The notes: a model not told the origin generated them from the letters alone. A stretch of 60,057 bases of DNA from Mycoplasmatota bacterium (GCA_027859085.1 JAQIBJ010000089.1:1-60057), one strand, 5' to 3'. Shown: positions 8,355-17,860, counted from the stretch's first letter. A program made the numbers and translations.

Positions 8355-9018
8355 AGTAAACTTAGTAATTTTTGATTTAGATGGTGTTCTAACTGAAACA
8401 AGTAAGTTTCATTTTGAATCATGGAAAGCACTTGCTAAAAAATTTGATGTTGACTTAGATGATAAATTTGAAGTCCATCTAAAAGGTGTTTCAAGACAGG
8501 CGTCTTTAGAACGTATTCTAAAAGAGTATGGTTTAGATAGCAAATTTAGCGAAGAGGAAAAAAAATTATTACTCGTGGAAAAGAATAGACATTATCAACA
8601 ATTGATTAGCCATATGACAAAAGATGATTTATTTAATGGAGTTATTGATTGCTTTACATTTTTAAAAAGTCAGGGCGTAAGAATCGCACTTGGAAGTGCA
8701 AGTAAAAATGCACCTAGATTATTAAAAACCCATGAAATCAGTGATTATTTTGATTATGTTGTTGATCCTAGAGGACTTAAAAGCAAACCCTCACCAGACA
8801 TATTTTTAGACGCTATGAAGCATTTTAATCTTAATCCTTCAGAGTGTATTGGCGTTGAAGACGCCTATGCAGGTGTAAGCGCAATTAATCAAGCAGGAAT
8901 GACTAGTATTGGTATAGGCAACAAAGAAGAACTACATCATTCTGATTACTGTTTTTCTTCAATCGATTCTATTCCAATAACCTTCTTGAAAACGCTTATT
9001 AAAGGAGATTCATCATGA
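8341..9018 (+). CDS. pgmB: Beta-phosphoglucomutase (HAD superfamily)
   Basis: 225-residue HAD phosphotransferase. The catalytic FDLDGVLTET motif carries the nucleophile Asp and the general acid-base Asp. The cap region shows HFESWKAL and LKGVSRQASLERIL, features that distinguish beta-phosphoglucomutases, followed by ALGSASKNAP and GVEDAYAGVSAI. It converts beta-glucose 1-phosphate, the product of inverting GH65 phosphorylases, to glucose 6-phosphate. The start is GTG inside the permease gene (14-base overlap) with AAAGG about 10 bases upstream. Its stop overlaps the GH65 start as ATGA, so kinetic coupling with the phosphorylase is likely. Confidence 0.93.
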   Translation: MQSSRVNLVIFDLDGVLTETSKFHFESWKALAKKFDVDLDDKFEVHLKGVSRQASLERILKEYGLDSKFSEEEKKLLLVEKNRHYQQLISHMTKDDLFNGVIDCFTFLKSQGVRIALGSASKNAPRLLKTHEISDYFDYVVDPRGLKSKPSPDIFLDAMKHFNLNPSECIGVEDAYAGVSAINQAGMTSIGIGNKEELHHSDYCFSSIDSIPITFLKTLIKGDSS

Positions 9019-11252
9019 AAATAGAACAACATAATAGGTTGACCCCGAAAGAAACATTTCTTGATGAAACCATTTTCACAACACAAAACAGATATTTAGG
9101 TGTAAGAGGATGTTTTGAAGAGGGTCTAAAGGACAATCACGATACAATGCGTGGTACCTATATAAACGGACTTTATGATACACATTCAATACATTATGGA
9201 GAAAACGCTTTTGGTTTTCCAGAACAAGCTGAAACCATTGTAAATATTGCTGATGCTCAAGGTATTATCGTTAAAATTGGCGATACTATATTGTCTCCAA
9301 AACATTGTGAAATACTTGATTTGAAAAGAATATACCATCTAGATAAAGGTTATACCGAAAGAATAATTACTTATAAGACCCCAAAAGATGATATAATAAG
9401 ATTAGGATACAAGCGTTTAACAAGTTTAATACACAAAGAACTATTTATGATTGACGCAACAATAACATCTAAAAATTACGATGGTCCAATTTCGATTATT
9501 TCAACACTAGACGGTGATGTGAAAAACTATTTCGATTCAAGTGACCCGCGTTTAGCATCTTCTCATAGTGATAAAACAAATATTAAATCCATTGAGATTA
9601 ATAAAAACTATGGTCTTATGGTAACAGAAACAAATCATACTAATTTTCAGATACATACAGTTGTAACTCATGATCAATCATTTACATATAAAAAAGATAA
9701 TCATCGTGTTATTGCACAAAAAAATATACATATTAATAGCAATGAATCTTCTTCATTTAAAAAGTTTGCTCTATATTTTAATGATTTAGATCATAAACAG
9801 CCTAAAAAAGAAGCGTTAGCACTCTATGAAAAACTAAAAGGTATTGACGTTTATTTATCTCAAGAACAACTTGTCAGAAACTATTGGAATTTTTCATCAA
9901 TAGATATCGAAGACATAAAACGTCCATTTTTAAAGAAAGTCATTCATTATAATCTCTATCAATTATACACATCCGGAGGTGGCAATAAACGCATCAATAT
10001 TCCAGCTAAAGGACTAAGTGGTGAAGGTTATGAAGGACATACGTTTTGGGATACAGAAATATATATGATTCCATTCTTTATGCAAGTTGATCCCTCGATA
10101 GCTGAATCACTATTATCCAATCGATTTGGGCAAATGACTGAGGCGAAAAAAGAAGCTTCTAGATTAGGTGTTAATCAAGGTATTAAATTTCCTTGGAGAA
10201 CAATCAGTGGACGTGAAACAAGCGCATACTTTCTTGCAGGCCAGGCTCAATTTCACATTAACAGTGACATTGCGTATGCTTTTATTAAAAATTACCAAAT
10301 TCATAAAAACCTTACATTTTTTATTAAATTTGGTATCCCTGTACTCATTGAAACTTCAAGATTTTTCAGTCAAATTGTGGCAAAAGAAAAACAAAATTAT
10401 CATATTCATAATGTAACTGGCCCAGATGAATATACAACAATGGTTAATGATAACTTTTACACAAATAGCATGGTCAAATTCCAATTGGAGTTCTTAATAA
10501 AATTTCTTAAGGATCATATTGATGATTGTCAAGAAATGAAACAAACTTATAGAATCACGGATGACGAAATTAATCTTTTTCAAGACATTGTAGATCATTT
10601 ATATCTTCCTTATGATGAAACACTTGGAATCGATGTTCAAGATGATAGTTTTCTAAAAAAAGAAAGATGGGATTTTTCAAAAACAAAATCATCTGAATAT
10701 CCATTACTTTTGCATTTTCATCCCTTGAAAATTTATCGTCACCAAGTACTAAAACAACCAGATACTGTGCTTGCACATTATTTACTAAATAATAGACCCT
10801 ACGAAGTTATGAATAGGAGTTTTGATTTTTATGAATCACTTACAACACATGACTCGAGCTTATCAAGATGCATTCATGCAGTTCAAGCTGCAAGGCTCGG
10901 AAAGGTTGAAAAAGCATATCAGTATTTTCTAGAAACTGTTCGACTAGATCTGGAAAATGTACAAAGAAACACTGAATACGGACTACATGTTGCAAATTTT
11001 GGTGGTATGTATGTCACATTACTTAATGGATTCTTAGGACTAAGTATCGATGAAGAAATTCGAATTCAACCAAACTTGCCAAAAGATATTACGCATCTTA
11101 AAATGAATATCCGTGTAAATAAAGATTGTATTATAAATGTTGATTTATCTCATAAAGAGATTATACTTACAGCAAGTCAACCTGTACACTTATATATTGA
11201 TGATAAACTAGTAACCTTAAAGAAGAATCACATAGAAACTTATATTAGATAA
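9015..11252 (+). CDS. GH65 family disaccharide phosphorylase
   Basis: 745-residue glycoside hydrolase family 65 protein. Seen: N-terminal beta-sandwich (RYLGVRGCFEEG, MRGTYINGLYD), then the (alpha/alpha)6 barrel with KGLSGEGYEGHTFWDTEIYM and the catalytic acid Glu in VTGPDEYTTMVND, and a C-terminal small beta-domain. GH65 phosphorylases split maltose, trehalose, kojibiose, nigerose or related alpha-glucosides with phosphate, giving beta-Glc1P plus the aglycone. The adjacent pgmB fits this exactly. The aglycone specificity cannot be assigned; the fructokinase-like and GT4 neighbours hint at a fructose-containing or otherwise atypical acceptor. Confidence 0.9.
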   Translation: MKIEQHNRLTPKETFLDETIFTTQNRYLGVRGCFEEGLKDNHDTMRGTYINGLYDTHSIHYGENAFGFPEQAETIVNIADAQGIIVKIGDTILSPKHCEILDLKRIYHLDKGYTERIITYKTPKDDIIRLGYKRLTSLIHKELFMIDATITSKNYDGPISIISTLDGDVKNYFDSSDPRLASSHSDKTNIKSIEINKNYGLMVTETNHTNFQIHTVVTHDQSFTYKKDNHRVIAQKNIHINSNESSSFKKFALYFNDLDHKQPKKEALALYEKLKGIDVYLSQEQLVRNYWNFSSIDIEDIKRPFLKKVIHYNLYQLYTSGGGNKRINIPAKGLSGEGYEGHTFWDTEIYMIPFFMQVDPSIAESLLSNRFGQMTEAKKEASRLGVNQGIKFPWRTISGRETSAYFLAGQAQFHINSDIAYAFIKNYQIHKNLTFFIKFGIPVLIETSRFFSQIVAKEKQNYHIHNVTGPDEYTTMVNDNFYTNSMVKFQLEFLIKFLKDHIDDCQEMKQTYRITDDEINLFQDIVDHLYLPYDETLGIDVQDDSFLKKERWDFSKTKSSEYPLLLHFHPLKIYRHQVLKQPDTVLAHYLLNNRPYEVMNRSFDFYESLTTHDSSLSRCIHAVQAARLGKVEKAYQYFLETVRLDLENVQRNTEYGLHVANFGGMYVTLLNGFLGLSIDEEIRIQPNLPKDITHLKMNIRVNKDCIINVDLSHKEIILTASQPVHLYIDDKLVTLKKNHIETYIR

Positions 11253-11311
11253 TTAAATGGATTCAAAAATTAAGAATCTGTTTTGATTATAAATAAAAGA
11301 GGAGGAATATT

Positions 11312-12568
11312 ATGAAAAAATTATTATTTTTTTTACTTGTTTTAACCGTTACTTTTACTGTAGCTGCATGTAACGGATCTGAGCCTGAATTAATCATTTA
11401 TCAGAACAAAATTGAAATCAGCGATGCATTAACTACTTATGCAGATAGCTGGACTGACAGAACAGGCAATCAAGTCGATGTACAATCATGTGGTGGATCA
11501 GGTTGTGCTTATGGTGACAACTTACTTGCTGAATTGCAAGGAAATGATCAACCGGACATATTCGTTATTGAAGGTTTAACAGGATTCTTAGAATATCAAG
11601 ATATCCTTCTTGAATTTGAAGATGCTGACTGGGCTTCTGATACTGATTTAGCTTTCACTTATGAAGGCAGCGTATATGGTTTCCCTGTAAGTGTTGAAGG
11701 TTGGGGTCTTGCTTATAACGTTGATTTACTAGACGATTTTGGAATTGACCCAGATGATATCACATCACAAGCTACACTACAAACAGCTTTTGATACAATT
11801 GAAGCTAATAAAGCTGATCACGGTGTTGAAGCAGCTGTATCAATGGCAGCTGGTTCAGGTATGACATGGGTAACTGGTCTTCATAACTTTAACGGTTATT
11901 TATCAGCTGGTTTAGATTATGATGACGGTTCTGTTATTGACGACTTAAACAATGGTATTGTTGATGACGCTCGTTTAGCAGAATATGCTGACTGGGTAGA
12001 AATGTTATTTGATAATTCTAAACAAGATGTATTAACTGCTGGTGACAACTATACAGCTCAATTAGCTGCTTTCTTAAATGAAGAAACTGTATTTTTACAT
12101 CAAGGTAACTGGGTAGATCCAGATATCGTTGGATTCTTTGAAGATGAAGGTACAGATCCATTTGATATGGCTTATTTACCTCATATGTCAGTAGCTGGAG
12201 AACTTGATTCATTATTTATTGGTGCGCCATCTTGGTATGTAATCAATAAAAATGGAAATAACCCAGAACTTGCAAAAGAATTCCTAGAAGATTTAGCAGG
12301 AACAACTGAAGGACATGAATACATGGTTAATGAAGCTAACATGGTTCCAGCATTCAATTCAGTTCAATTAGTACCATCTACTCCATTAAGTGCAGAACTT
12401 ATGACATGGATGCAAGCTGGAAAATCATATGCTTGGTGGCAAAATGATATGCCTGCTGGATTCGGTATGAATACATTAGGGCCTATCTATCAATTATTTG
12501 CTAATGGTGATATTACTAAGGAAGAATTTATTACTCAAATTACTGCTGAAATAGAAGACCTAGCATAA
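11312..12568 (+). CDS. Sugar ABC transporter substrate-binding lipoprotein
   Basis: 418-residue MalE-type solute-binding protein. The signal peptide ends in the lipobox TVAAC, so the protein is lipid-anchored outside the membrane. The mature part has the two-lobed CUT1 pattern (PDIFVIEGLTGFLEY, YGFPVSVEGWGLAYN, VFLHQGNWVDPD). A strong GAGGAGG precedes the start. It is the last gene of the operon, 59 bases after the GH65 gene; that gap holds a weak GATTC/GAATC hairpin (11260-11278) that might adjust its relative expression. An insoluble-substrate role is unlikely; small saccharides are expected. Confidence 0.93.
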   Translation: MKKLLFFLLVLTVTFTVAACNGSEPELIIYQNKIEISDALTTYADSWTDRTGNQVDVQSCGGSGCAYGDNLLAELQGNDQPDIFVIEGLTGFLEYQDILLEFEDADWASDTDLAFTYEGSVYGFPVSVEGWGLAYNVDLLDDFGIDPDDITSQATLQTAFDTIEANKADHGVEAAVSMAAGSGMTWVTGLHNFNGYLSAGLDYDDGSVIDDLNNGIVDDARLAEYADWVEMLFDNSKQDVLTAGDNYTAQLAAFLNEETVFLHQGNWVDPDIVGFFEDEGTDPFDMAYLPHMSVAGELDSLFIGAPSWYVINKNGNNPELAKEFLEDLAGTTEGHEYMVNEANMVPAFNSVQLVPSTPLSAELMTWMQAGKSYAWWQNDMPAGFGMNTLGPIYQLFANGDITKEEFITQITAEIEDLA

Positions 12569-12592
12569 TAAACTTACAAATGCTCTCCTTAT

Positions 12593-12623
12593 AAAAAAGC
12601 CCCCATTTAAAGGGGGCTTTTTT
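12593..12623. terminator. Bidirectional terminator ending the sugar operon
   Basis: AAAAAAGCCCCC-atttaa-GGGGGCTTTTTT is a perfect stem with T-tracts on both strands. It sits between the plus-strand sugar operon and the convergent DUF445 gene. Confidence 0.95.
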
Positions 12624-12681
12624 AATTTAAATAGAAAAAAACGAAACTTCGCTTAATAGACTCAAAATATAAATAATATGA

Positions 12682-13278
12682 TCATAAAAAAGTGATAATT
12701 AAATATTGAATAATTCCAATAATCGCTCCTAAAAATAACCCTATTATTTCTACAAAATGTAATTCTTTGTTCATTAATCCAAAGATAATTTTTTCAAATT
12801 CAACAAAATCAAGTTCTTCAATTCGATTTTTAACAATTTCACGTATGTCTAAATTTTCAATACCAATAGTGCGAAATTCGTCCACCATTTGTTCAAAAAT
12901 TTCATCTCCGTTTTTATCAATATATTTGGTGACAAAACCCCGTACATCTCCACCAACAAACATGCCTACAATTGAAGGCATAGCTTCTACTAATTTATCA
13001 ATTATAGTTTCTTTTAACTTTTCTTTTATTGCATCTAGTTTTTCTTCTCCTAACAACTGATCCATAATTACTTCTTTTGAAAGCAACTCTTTTTCTATTG
13101 TATCTGCAAGGGATATTGCCATTTGATTTTTTCTTCTAGGAAACACTCCTTGAAATGTTATTCCTAATATTTTGATTGGATTAATAGGCCTGAATAGCAT
13201 CTTAATCGCTACTTTATTAGTAATCCAACCAATCAATCCACCTATCAACACAAGTAATGCAAAACGTAAAATTCCCAT
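12682..13278 (-). CDS. DUF445 family membrane protein
   Basis: About 198 residues. The N-terminus (GILRFALLVLIGGLIGWITN) and KVAIKMLFRP with FPRRKNQMAISLADTIEKELL are hallmarks of the DUF445 (YheB-like) family; a second membrane segment closes the protein (GLFLGAIIGIIQYLIITFL). The middle is helical and charged. Function is unknown. I chose the start at 13278 (MGILRF), six bases after GGAGAAG; the longer frame to 13359 has no good RBS. It appears monocistronic and convergent with the sugar operon. Confidence 0.8.
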   Translation of the reverse strand: MGILRFALLVLIGGLIGWITNKVAIKMLFRPINPIKILGITFQGVFPRRKNQMAISLADTIEKELLSKEVIMDQLLGEEKLDAIKEKLKETIIDKLVEAMPSIVGMFVGGDVRGFVTKYIDKNGDEIFEQMVDEFRTIGIENLDIREIVKNRIEELDFVEFEKIIFGLMNKELHFVEIIGLFLGAIIGIIQYLIITFL

Positions 13279-13560
13279 ATTCTTCTCCATAAATAAGTAT
13301 TTATTAAAACAGTCAATGTTTTTTATATTTAAGATATTTAATTTGCCACTAGTACTCAATCTAATTTTTCTAGTTTATAAATAGTAATTTAATGTATGTT
13401 TGAACTTTCTTAATCTATTTAGTTTAACATATTTATCAAATAAACTGTTCAATTATATCTAGACGCTTAATTTTTTATGCAAATTCACTCATACAGTAAT
13501 CTTGATACCATCCTTCATATCAATTCAGACAAATATTTGTAATGCTTTCAATTATATAAG

Positions 13561-14004
13561 TTAGTATAATTTACCTTCTTTTTCCAGTTTGTTTTCGCGC
13601 TCTTTTCCAATTATTAAACCAATAGCCAAACCAATTGCTAATCCAATATCAATCAAGGCCAGATTAACAATAAAAGCAAAAGTTGCTCCGAAAACTAAGC
13701 CTAATGCAATACCCATTGACATAAATTCATTTTGTAGAGTACCACTTTCTATATATCCGTAGGTGTTTCTTACAGTTTTCTTTAACAATTGAAATGAAGT
13801 CTTAAAGTCTTTAATTAGCTGGACATTTCCTACACTAATACTTTTAAGTAAATTAAATGTTAAAAAAAATGTTTCAATATCTTCATTTGAAACTTCGAAT
13901 AATTTCTTATTTAACCGAGCAAGTTATTTTGGTTTTTATTGTACTTGTTGTTTCTCTGATAAGTTCTTACGCATTGATATAATTGATTCTTGTTTATCAA
14001 TCAT
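13561..14004 (-). pseudogene. Small membrane protein gene interrupted by two in-frame TAA codons
   Basis: A good RBS (AAGGAGAAG) and ATG at 14004 start a frame reading MIDKQESIISMRKNLSEK. It hits TAA at codons 23 and 27, then stays open in the same frame through LNKKLFEVSNEDIETFF to the 75-residue membrane segment ending GKERENKLEKEGKLY at 13561. Both stops would be CAA (Gln) with one C-to-T change. The C-terminal part has two Gly-rich helices (SMGIALGLVFGATFAF, IDIGLAIGLAIGLIIG). I read one gene broken by two nonsense changes. A TTG start at 13788 could still give the shorter protein. The family is not recognised. Confidence 0.6.
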
Positions 14005-14252
14005 AACGCTTCTCCTTAATGTATATTATAACATATGGCTTTATGTCATTAAAGAAAAAAAGATAGATAATTAGTATTGTACATCACTCAATTCTTTTAT
14101 TCATATTTGTATTTATATGTATAAGTATACAGCTAAACGCAGTATAACTATTATCAATTTACGTCTTGAATTTCATATAGAAATAGAAAAATAATATCTG
14201 TTTATGTTCCTAAATATAAAACAGACCAATCACTTGAACATCATTATCAGTT

Positions 14253-14891
14253 TTATTTTTCTATTTTAAAACGTAATGTAGTTTTTAGTTTAGATGGTTC
14301 TACTTTTTGTGGATTATTCAAATATATTTCTTTATGTTCTCTTAATAATCGCTTATATCCTTGTTGTTTTATATAGTCTTCCATTCGTTCAAATGAAACG
14401 GGTTCATTATCGTAGGAACCAAGATGTAGCATCTGGCATACTTTCCCTTCTTCTAGTTCCTCAAAGACAACATCTAAGACCATATCTCTCTTTTTCTTTT
14501 TAAAGACTATTTGTTGTATTTCTTTAAAAAAGTCTTTTGAAATAAAATAAGGCTGTCTAATCATCAGTTTAAAAGTGAAGTAGTTTTTTAAATAGACTGG
14601 CTTATCCCCTGAATTATATAACTTCTTTCCTTCTTCATTAAGGTCCCATATACCTTCCAAAGGAAAAACAACATAATCTATGTATCCTTCTACATCTTTT
14701 TTCTTTTTTAATGTCATTTTGATTCCATAAGAAAGTGCATACAACGCTTCTACACATTCTCTAAATACTTCACTATGAGGATTTCCATCTCCAGAAATAG
14801 TTAAGAACTTCATCTTGGGTATTTCAATAATTGTAGGTTTAGACTTTGGTAGATACAAATCCTTATCCTCTTTCCTCCACTCATATTTCAT
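14253..14891 (-). CDS. GyrI-like small-molecule-binding domain protein
   Basis: About 212 residues of the GyrI-like/SOUL-type effector-binding fold as found in stand-alone bacterial proteins. Typical segments are IIEIPKMKFLTISGDGNPHS near the N-terminus, VFPLEGIWDLNEEG, and QMLHLGSYDNEPVSFERMEDYI. Such domains bind small molecules and usually sit in AraC/MerR regulators; the stand-alone version has no DNA-binding domain. Start at 14891 (MKYEWRKEDK) with AGGAG 11 bases upstream. No operon partner is evident; the flanking genes are pseudogenes. Confidence 0.8.
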   Translation of the reverse strand: MKYEWRKEDKDLYLPKSKPTIIEIPKMKFLTISGDGNPHSEVFRECVEALYALSYGIKMTLKKKKDVEGYIDYVVFPLEGIWDLNEEGKKLYNSGDKPVYLKNYFTFKLMIRQPYFISKDFFKEIQQIVFKKKKRDMVLDVVFEELEEGKVCQMLHLGSYDNEPVSFERMEDYIKQQGYKRLLREHKEIYLNNPQKVEPSKLKTTLRFKIEK

Positions 14892-15049
14892 TTTAAAACA
14901 CTCTCCTTTGTATTGATTTTGAAACAAATAAATACTATCTGTTTCCTTTATTAAATTGTTTTCTATGATAGTTGTATAAATATTATTTCATTTTTAACAA
15001 AACACAAGATTTTGTAGTACAGGTGCACAGCTATGAAATAGTGCAAAAA

Positions 15050-15442
15050 TTATAGAAACGTATGATAAACCAATAATTCTACACCGAAAAGTGTTCTTGT
15101 TTCAGTGTATTTAAAACCAAGTTTATTTATGACGCGAATTGATCTTTTGTTATTTGGATCAAAGGCATACAACAATTCATATTGATCCAGTTCTTTTATG
15201 TAGCTAAATCCACAGTGTCCTATTAAGGTATGGTTATCTTTTAGAACAACTGCTAATGTACCCAATCCATGTTGATTTCAATGGTTAAGATCGTAGTTAA
15301 TGATTTTCATGACTTGATCCTTAGTTTTTTCTGTACCTTTTCCTAACCATTTATAGACTGAGGATTGTTTTAAAATACTATAATAGTCTTCTATATCCTG
15401 TTTTGAAAATAATCTTAGAATTAATCTCTCAGTTTCTATCAT
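15050..15442 (-). pseudogene. GNAT acetyltransferase pseudogene (TGA plus internal deletion)
   Basis: From ATG at 15442 the frame reads MIETERLILRLFSKQDIEDYY..., a RimJ/RimL-type GNAT start. It reaches TGA in the context NHxNQHGLGTLAVV, exactly where this family has a conserved Trp. The frame then continues to 15050. Between LLYAFDP and NNKRSIRVINKLGF roughly 35 residues of the acetyl-CoA-binding motif (yWGkGyatEA) are missing. Two independent lesions make function very unlikely. The TGA would be Trp in a Mycoplasma-type code, but intact neighbouring genes use TGG and standard stops. Confidence 0.8.
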
Positions 15443-15823
15443 TATTCACTAACCTCCTATCCTTATTACAATAATTATAAGTTTTTATAAGTAATTATAA
15501 CTGAATATAACTGAATAGTAAATATAAGACTTGGTAAATAGAACTGTGGATCGTCAATGGGAGAAAAGTTGAAGCTTACTTTTTCATAGATAGGTTTCTT
15601 CTATTGAAAAATCATTTTTAGTGGTTCTATTTAGTCAGTTTATAAGTTTGAAACTAAAGAACATTGAATATATATATTTAAACACTTGTCGAAAATTGAT
15701 AATTTAATTTAATTTCAAATGTTTCTGGCCAAAATATTTTCTTTGATTTAAAGTTAAATAGTGATTCACATTCCATGTGGTAATATATATAACAAATCCC
15801 AAATTCTCTAAACTATTTCAAAC
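15443..15823. other. AT-rich intergenic stretch without recognisable genes
   Basis: No ORF with a ribosome-binding site and no RNA element that I can recognise. It lies between a GNAT pseudogene and the terminator of the aminopeptidase gene and may be decayed coding DNA. Confidence 0.5.
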
Positions 15824-15857
15824 AAAAATACCTCCAAAGTTTGATGTGGTATTTTTT
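15824..15857 (-). terminator. Terminator downstream of the M29 aminopeptidase gene
   Basis: AAAAATACC...GGTATTTTT stem with a 15-base loop; on the minus strand it is followed by a T-rich tract. It lies 47 bases past the aminopeptidase stop codon. Confidence 0.7.
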
Positions 15858-15903
15858 GTATTACACACTTCTTTAGAGGTATTATAAATTCTATGTTAAA
15901 TTG

Positions 15904-17142
15904 TTAGATTACATAGTCTCCATCTTTAAATATTACTATCTTAGTTCCATCTTTTTGAGTGCCTTCAACTTGCATATCTTTACTTCCGAACATAAAATCT
16001 GAATGTGCCATAGATTGATTATATCCTATTGCCTCTAATTCATCAGGTGACATTGTTGTTCCACCTTTAACATTCATTGGATATGCGCGTCCTAGTGCTA
16101 AATGACATGATGCATTTTCATCAAACAAAGTATTCAAGAAAAGAATCCCTGTATTGTTTATAGGTGAATCATAACTTATCATAGCAACTTCCCCTAAATA
16201 GGAACTTCCTGCATCTAATTCTAGTAAATTTTTAAGTGTTTCAACTTCTTTTTTAGCGTCATAATTTATAACTTTACCATCTTTAAATTCAAGCCAGAAA
16301 TTTTCAATTAAATTACCTTGGTAATTTAGTGGTTTTGTTGCAACAACCTTGCCATTTACCCCAAGTTTATAAGGCATTGTAAAATTTTCTTCTGTAGGAA
16401 TGTTTGGGTTGAAAACATTACCATTTGTAGCTAATTCTTGGCCACCTGACCAAATGTGGTTTTCAACTAATTTAACGGTTAAATTTGTTCCTAGACTATT
16501 TGTGAAATGTAATGTGTCAAATTGAAAATCGGTAAGCTTTTTATTGTGAGATATTAAACGTTTATTATGTTCATCCCATTCTTTAATAGGATCATTAGTT
16601 TCAGTAACTCGCGATGCACTTAAGATTGCGCTCCATAAAGCTTCAACTGCTTTATCATCTTTAAAATCAGGAAACACTTTTTTTGCCCAAACTTTATTAG
16701 GTGCAGCAACTACACACCATTGGGTATGATTTCCCATCATATGATCTCGAGCAAACCCTAATGCTTTCATTTGTGCAATTCCAGCTTTTTGCAATTTAAT
16801 TGGATCAACACCTTTATTGAGTCCTGGTACAGGAGATGTAATACTAATTATGCACGCATTGTTTTCAACAAAATATTTAGCTTTACTAATCTCCCATTCA
16901 TGTACTACTTCAAGCTCTTCAATACTCTTCCCTTCATAAGCTGAACGTGCAACATAAGGATCATTCCACATTACATGAACACTTTTTGCTCCTGCATTAT
17001 AACCTGCTTTTACAATTAATCTTGTTAACTCTCTTGTATCTGTTGATGTGTTTACGACTAGCAATTGATCTTTTTGAACATTCGCTCCAACTTCAACAAT
17101 TAGTTTTGCGTATTTCTCTAATAATTCTAATTTTGGCATCAT
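15904..17142 (-). CDS. Aminopeptidase, M29 family (AmpS/PepS type)
   Basis: 412-residue cytosolic metallo-aminopeptidase of peptidase family M29, releasing N-terminal residues from peptides. The family pattern is complete: PNIPTEENFTMPYK with a metal-ligand Glu, TKPLNYQGNLIENFWLEF, LGEVAMISYDSPI, TLFDENASCHLALG with ligand His, and the C-terminal MAHSDFMFGSKDMQVEG. Length is normal. AAGGAG precedes tandem ATG codons, either of which could be used. It appears to be a single-gene unit with its own terminator. Confidence 0.93.
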   Translation of the reverse strand: MMPKLELLEKYAKLIVEVGANVQKDQLLVVNTSTDTRELTRLIVKAGYNAGAKSVHVMWNDPYVARSAYEGKSIEELEVVHEWEISKAKYFVENNACIISITSPVPGLNKGVDPIKLQKAGIAQMKALGFARDHMMGNHTQWCVVAAPNKVWAKKVFPDFKDDKAVEALWSAILSASRVTETNDPIKEWDEHNKRLISHNKKLTDFQFDTLHFTNSLGTNLTVKLVENHIWSGGQELATNGNVFNPNIPTEENFTMPYKLGVNGKVVATKPLNYQGNLIENFWLEFKDGKVINYDAKKEVETLKNLLELDAGSSYLGEVAMISYDSPINNTGILFLNTLFDENASCHLALGRAYPMNVKGGTTMSPDELEAIGYNQSMAHSDFMFGSKDMQVEGTQKDGTKIVIFKDGDYVI

Positions 17143-17592
17143 TTACTCCTTCTTATATTTTTTTATTATATAGCATTTATTTTCACTTACTATACAATTT
17201 ATACCTTATACCAGTGTACATAAATAAGCATCACCATCAAGGCAGTAGTTTGTCTTACACTGTACTCTTATGTAAACAGTACCATGTTTTATAAATATTT
17301 GCAAATCTTTTTTTTATTTTAATTATTCCATAGTCATTAAACCATCGATAGGCCAACTAATTGTATATATGAAACCACATAATAAAAACACTATATCAAT
17401 GAAAATAAGTATAGTGTAGTGAAACTTTAATGTAATTCATATAGCGTTAGTTGCATTGCAATTACTTGTGACATTGTTTTTGTTATTGATTCTAAACTAA
17501 CTATTATTTTGTTCTTGTACAAATTTATTAGGCACTACCTGCAACATCTAAATATTAAGATGTATATGTTTAAAACCGTTTATCAAAGTAGT
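17143..17592. other. Intergenic stretch, no convincing gene
   Basis: AT-rich. A short minus-strand frame at about 17205-17300 encodes a Cys-containing peptide (CKTNYCLDGDAYLC) but has no RBS or start, so I do not call it. No RNA motif seen. Confidence 0.4.
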
Positions 17593-17681
17593 CCTATTGC
17601 AATAGGGGTTTTTGATATTTATTAAAACAAAAAAACCGAGGTTATTTGTTTAGTATTTAAACTACTACAAATATCTCGGTT
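17593..17681 (-). repeat. Dispersed palindromic repeat R1 (terminator-like)
   Basis: CCTATTGCAATAGG (17593-17606) is followed by a long hairpin, AACCGAG (17634-17640) pairing with CTCGGTT (17675-17681), with a nested ATTTGT/ACAAAT stem. On the minus strand the hairpin ends in TTTTTT, giving an intrinsic-terminator shape 180 bases past the GGDEF/HD-GYP gene. It belongs to the same family as 26741-26912, 28977-29023 and 34505-34674. Confidence 0.8.
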
Positions 17682-17860
17682 GTAGATGTATTCATGGGCC
17701 TTTAGTTCACGAAGTTTATTTGAATCATATTGATTTTATTTGCATATGATGGTGTAGTATCACACAGTTAAAACCCATAACAATTCAAAATTTTTCATAA
17801 TGTATTCTTAAAATAATTCTCGATAACTATTATTAAATATATTCTATTTAGCAGATTAAT

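Noticed and set aside
8341-9018. Sucrose-phosphate phosphatase role for the HAD protein
   Set aside because: The cap residues and motifs are those of beta-phosphoglucomutase and it is coupled to GH65.
15050-15442. TGA read as tryptophan (genetic code 4)
   Set aside because: Conserved Trp positions in intact genes are TGG, pgmB ends in a TGA overlapped with the next start, and this GNAT also has an internal deletion.
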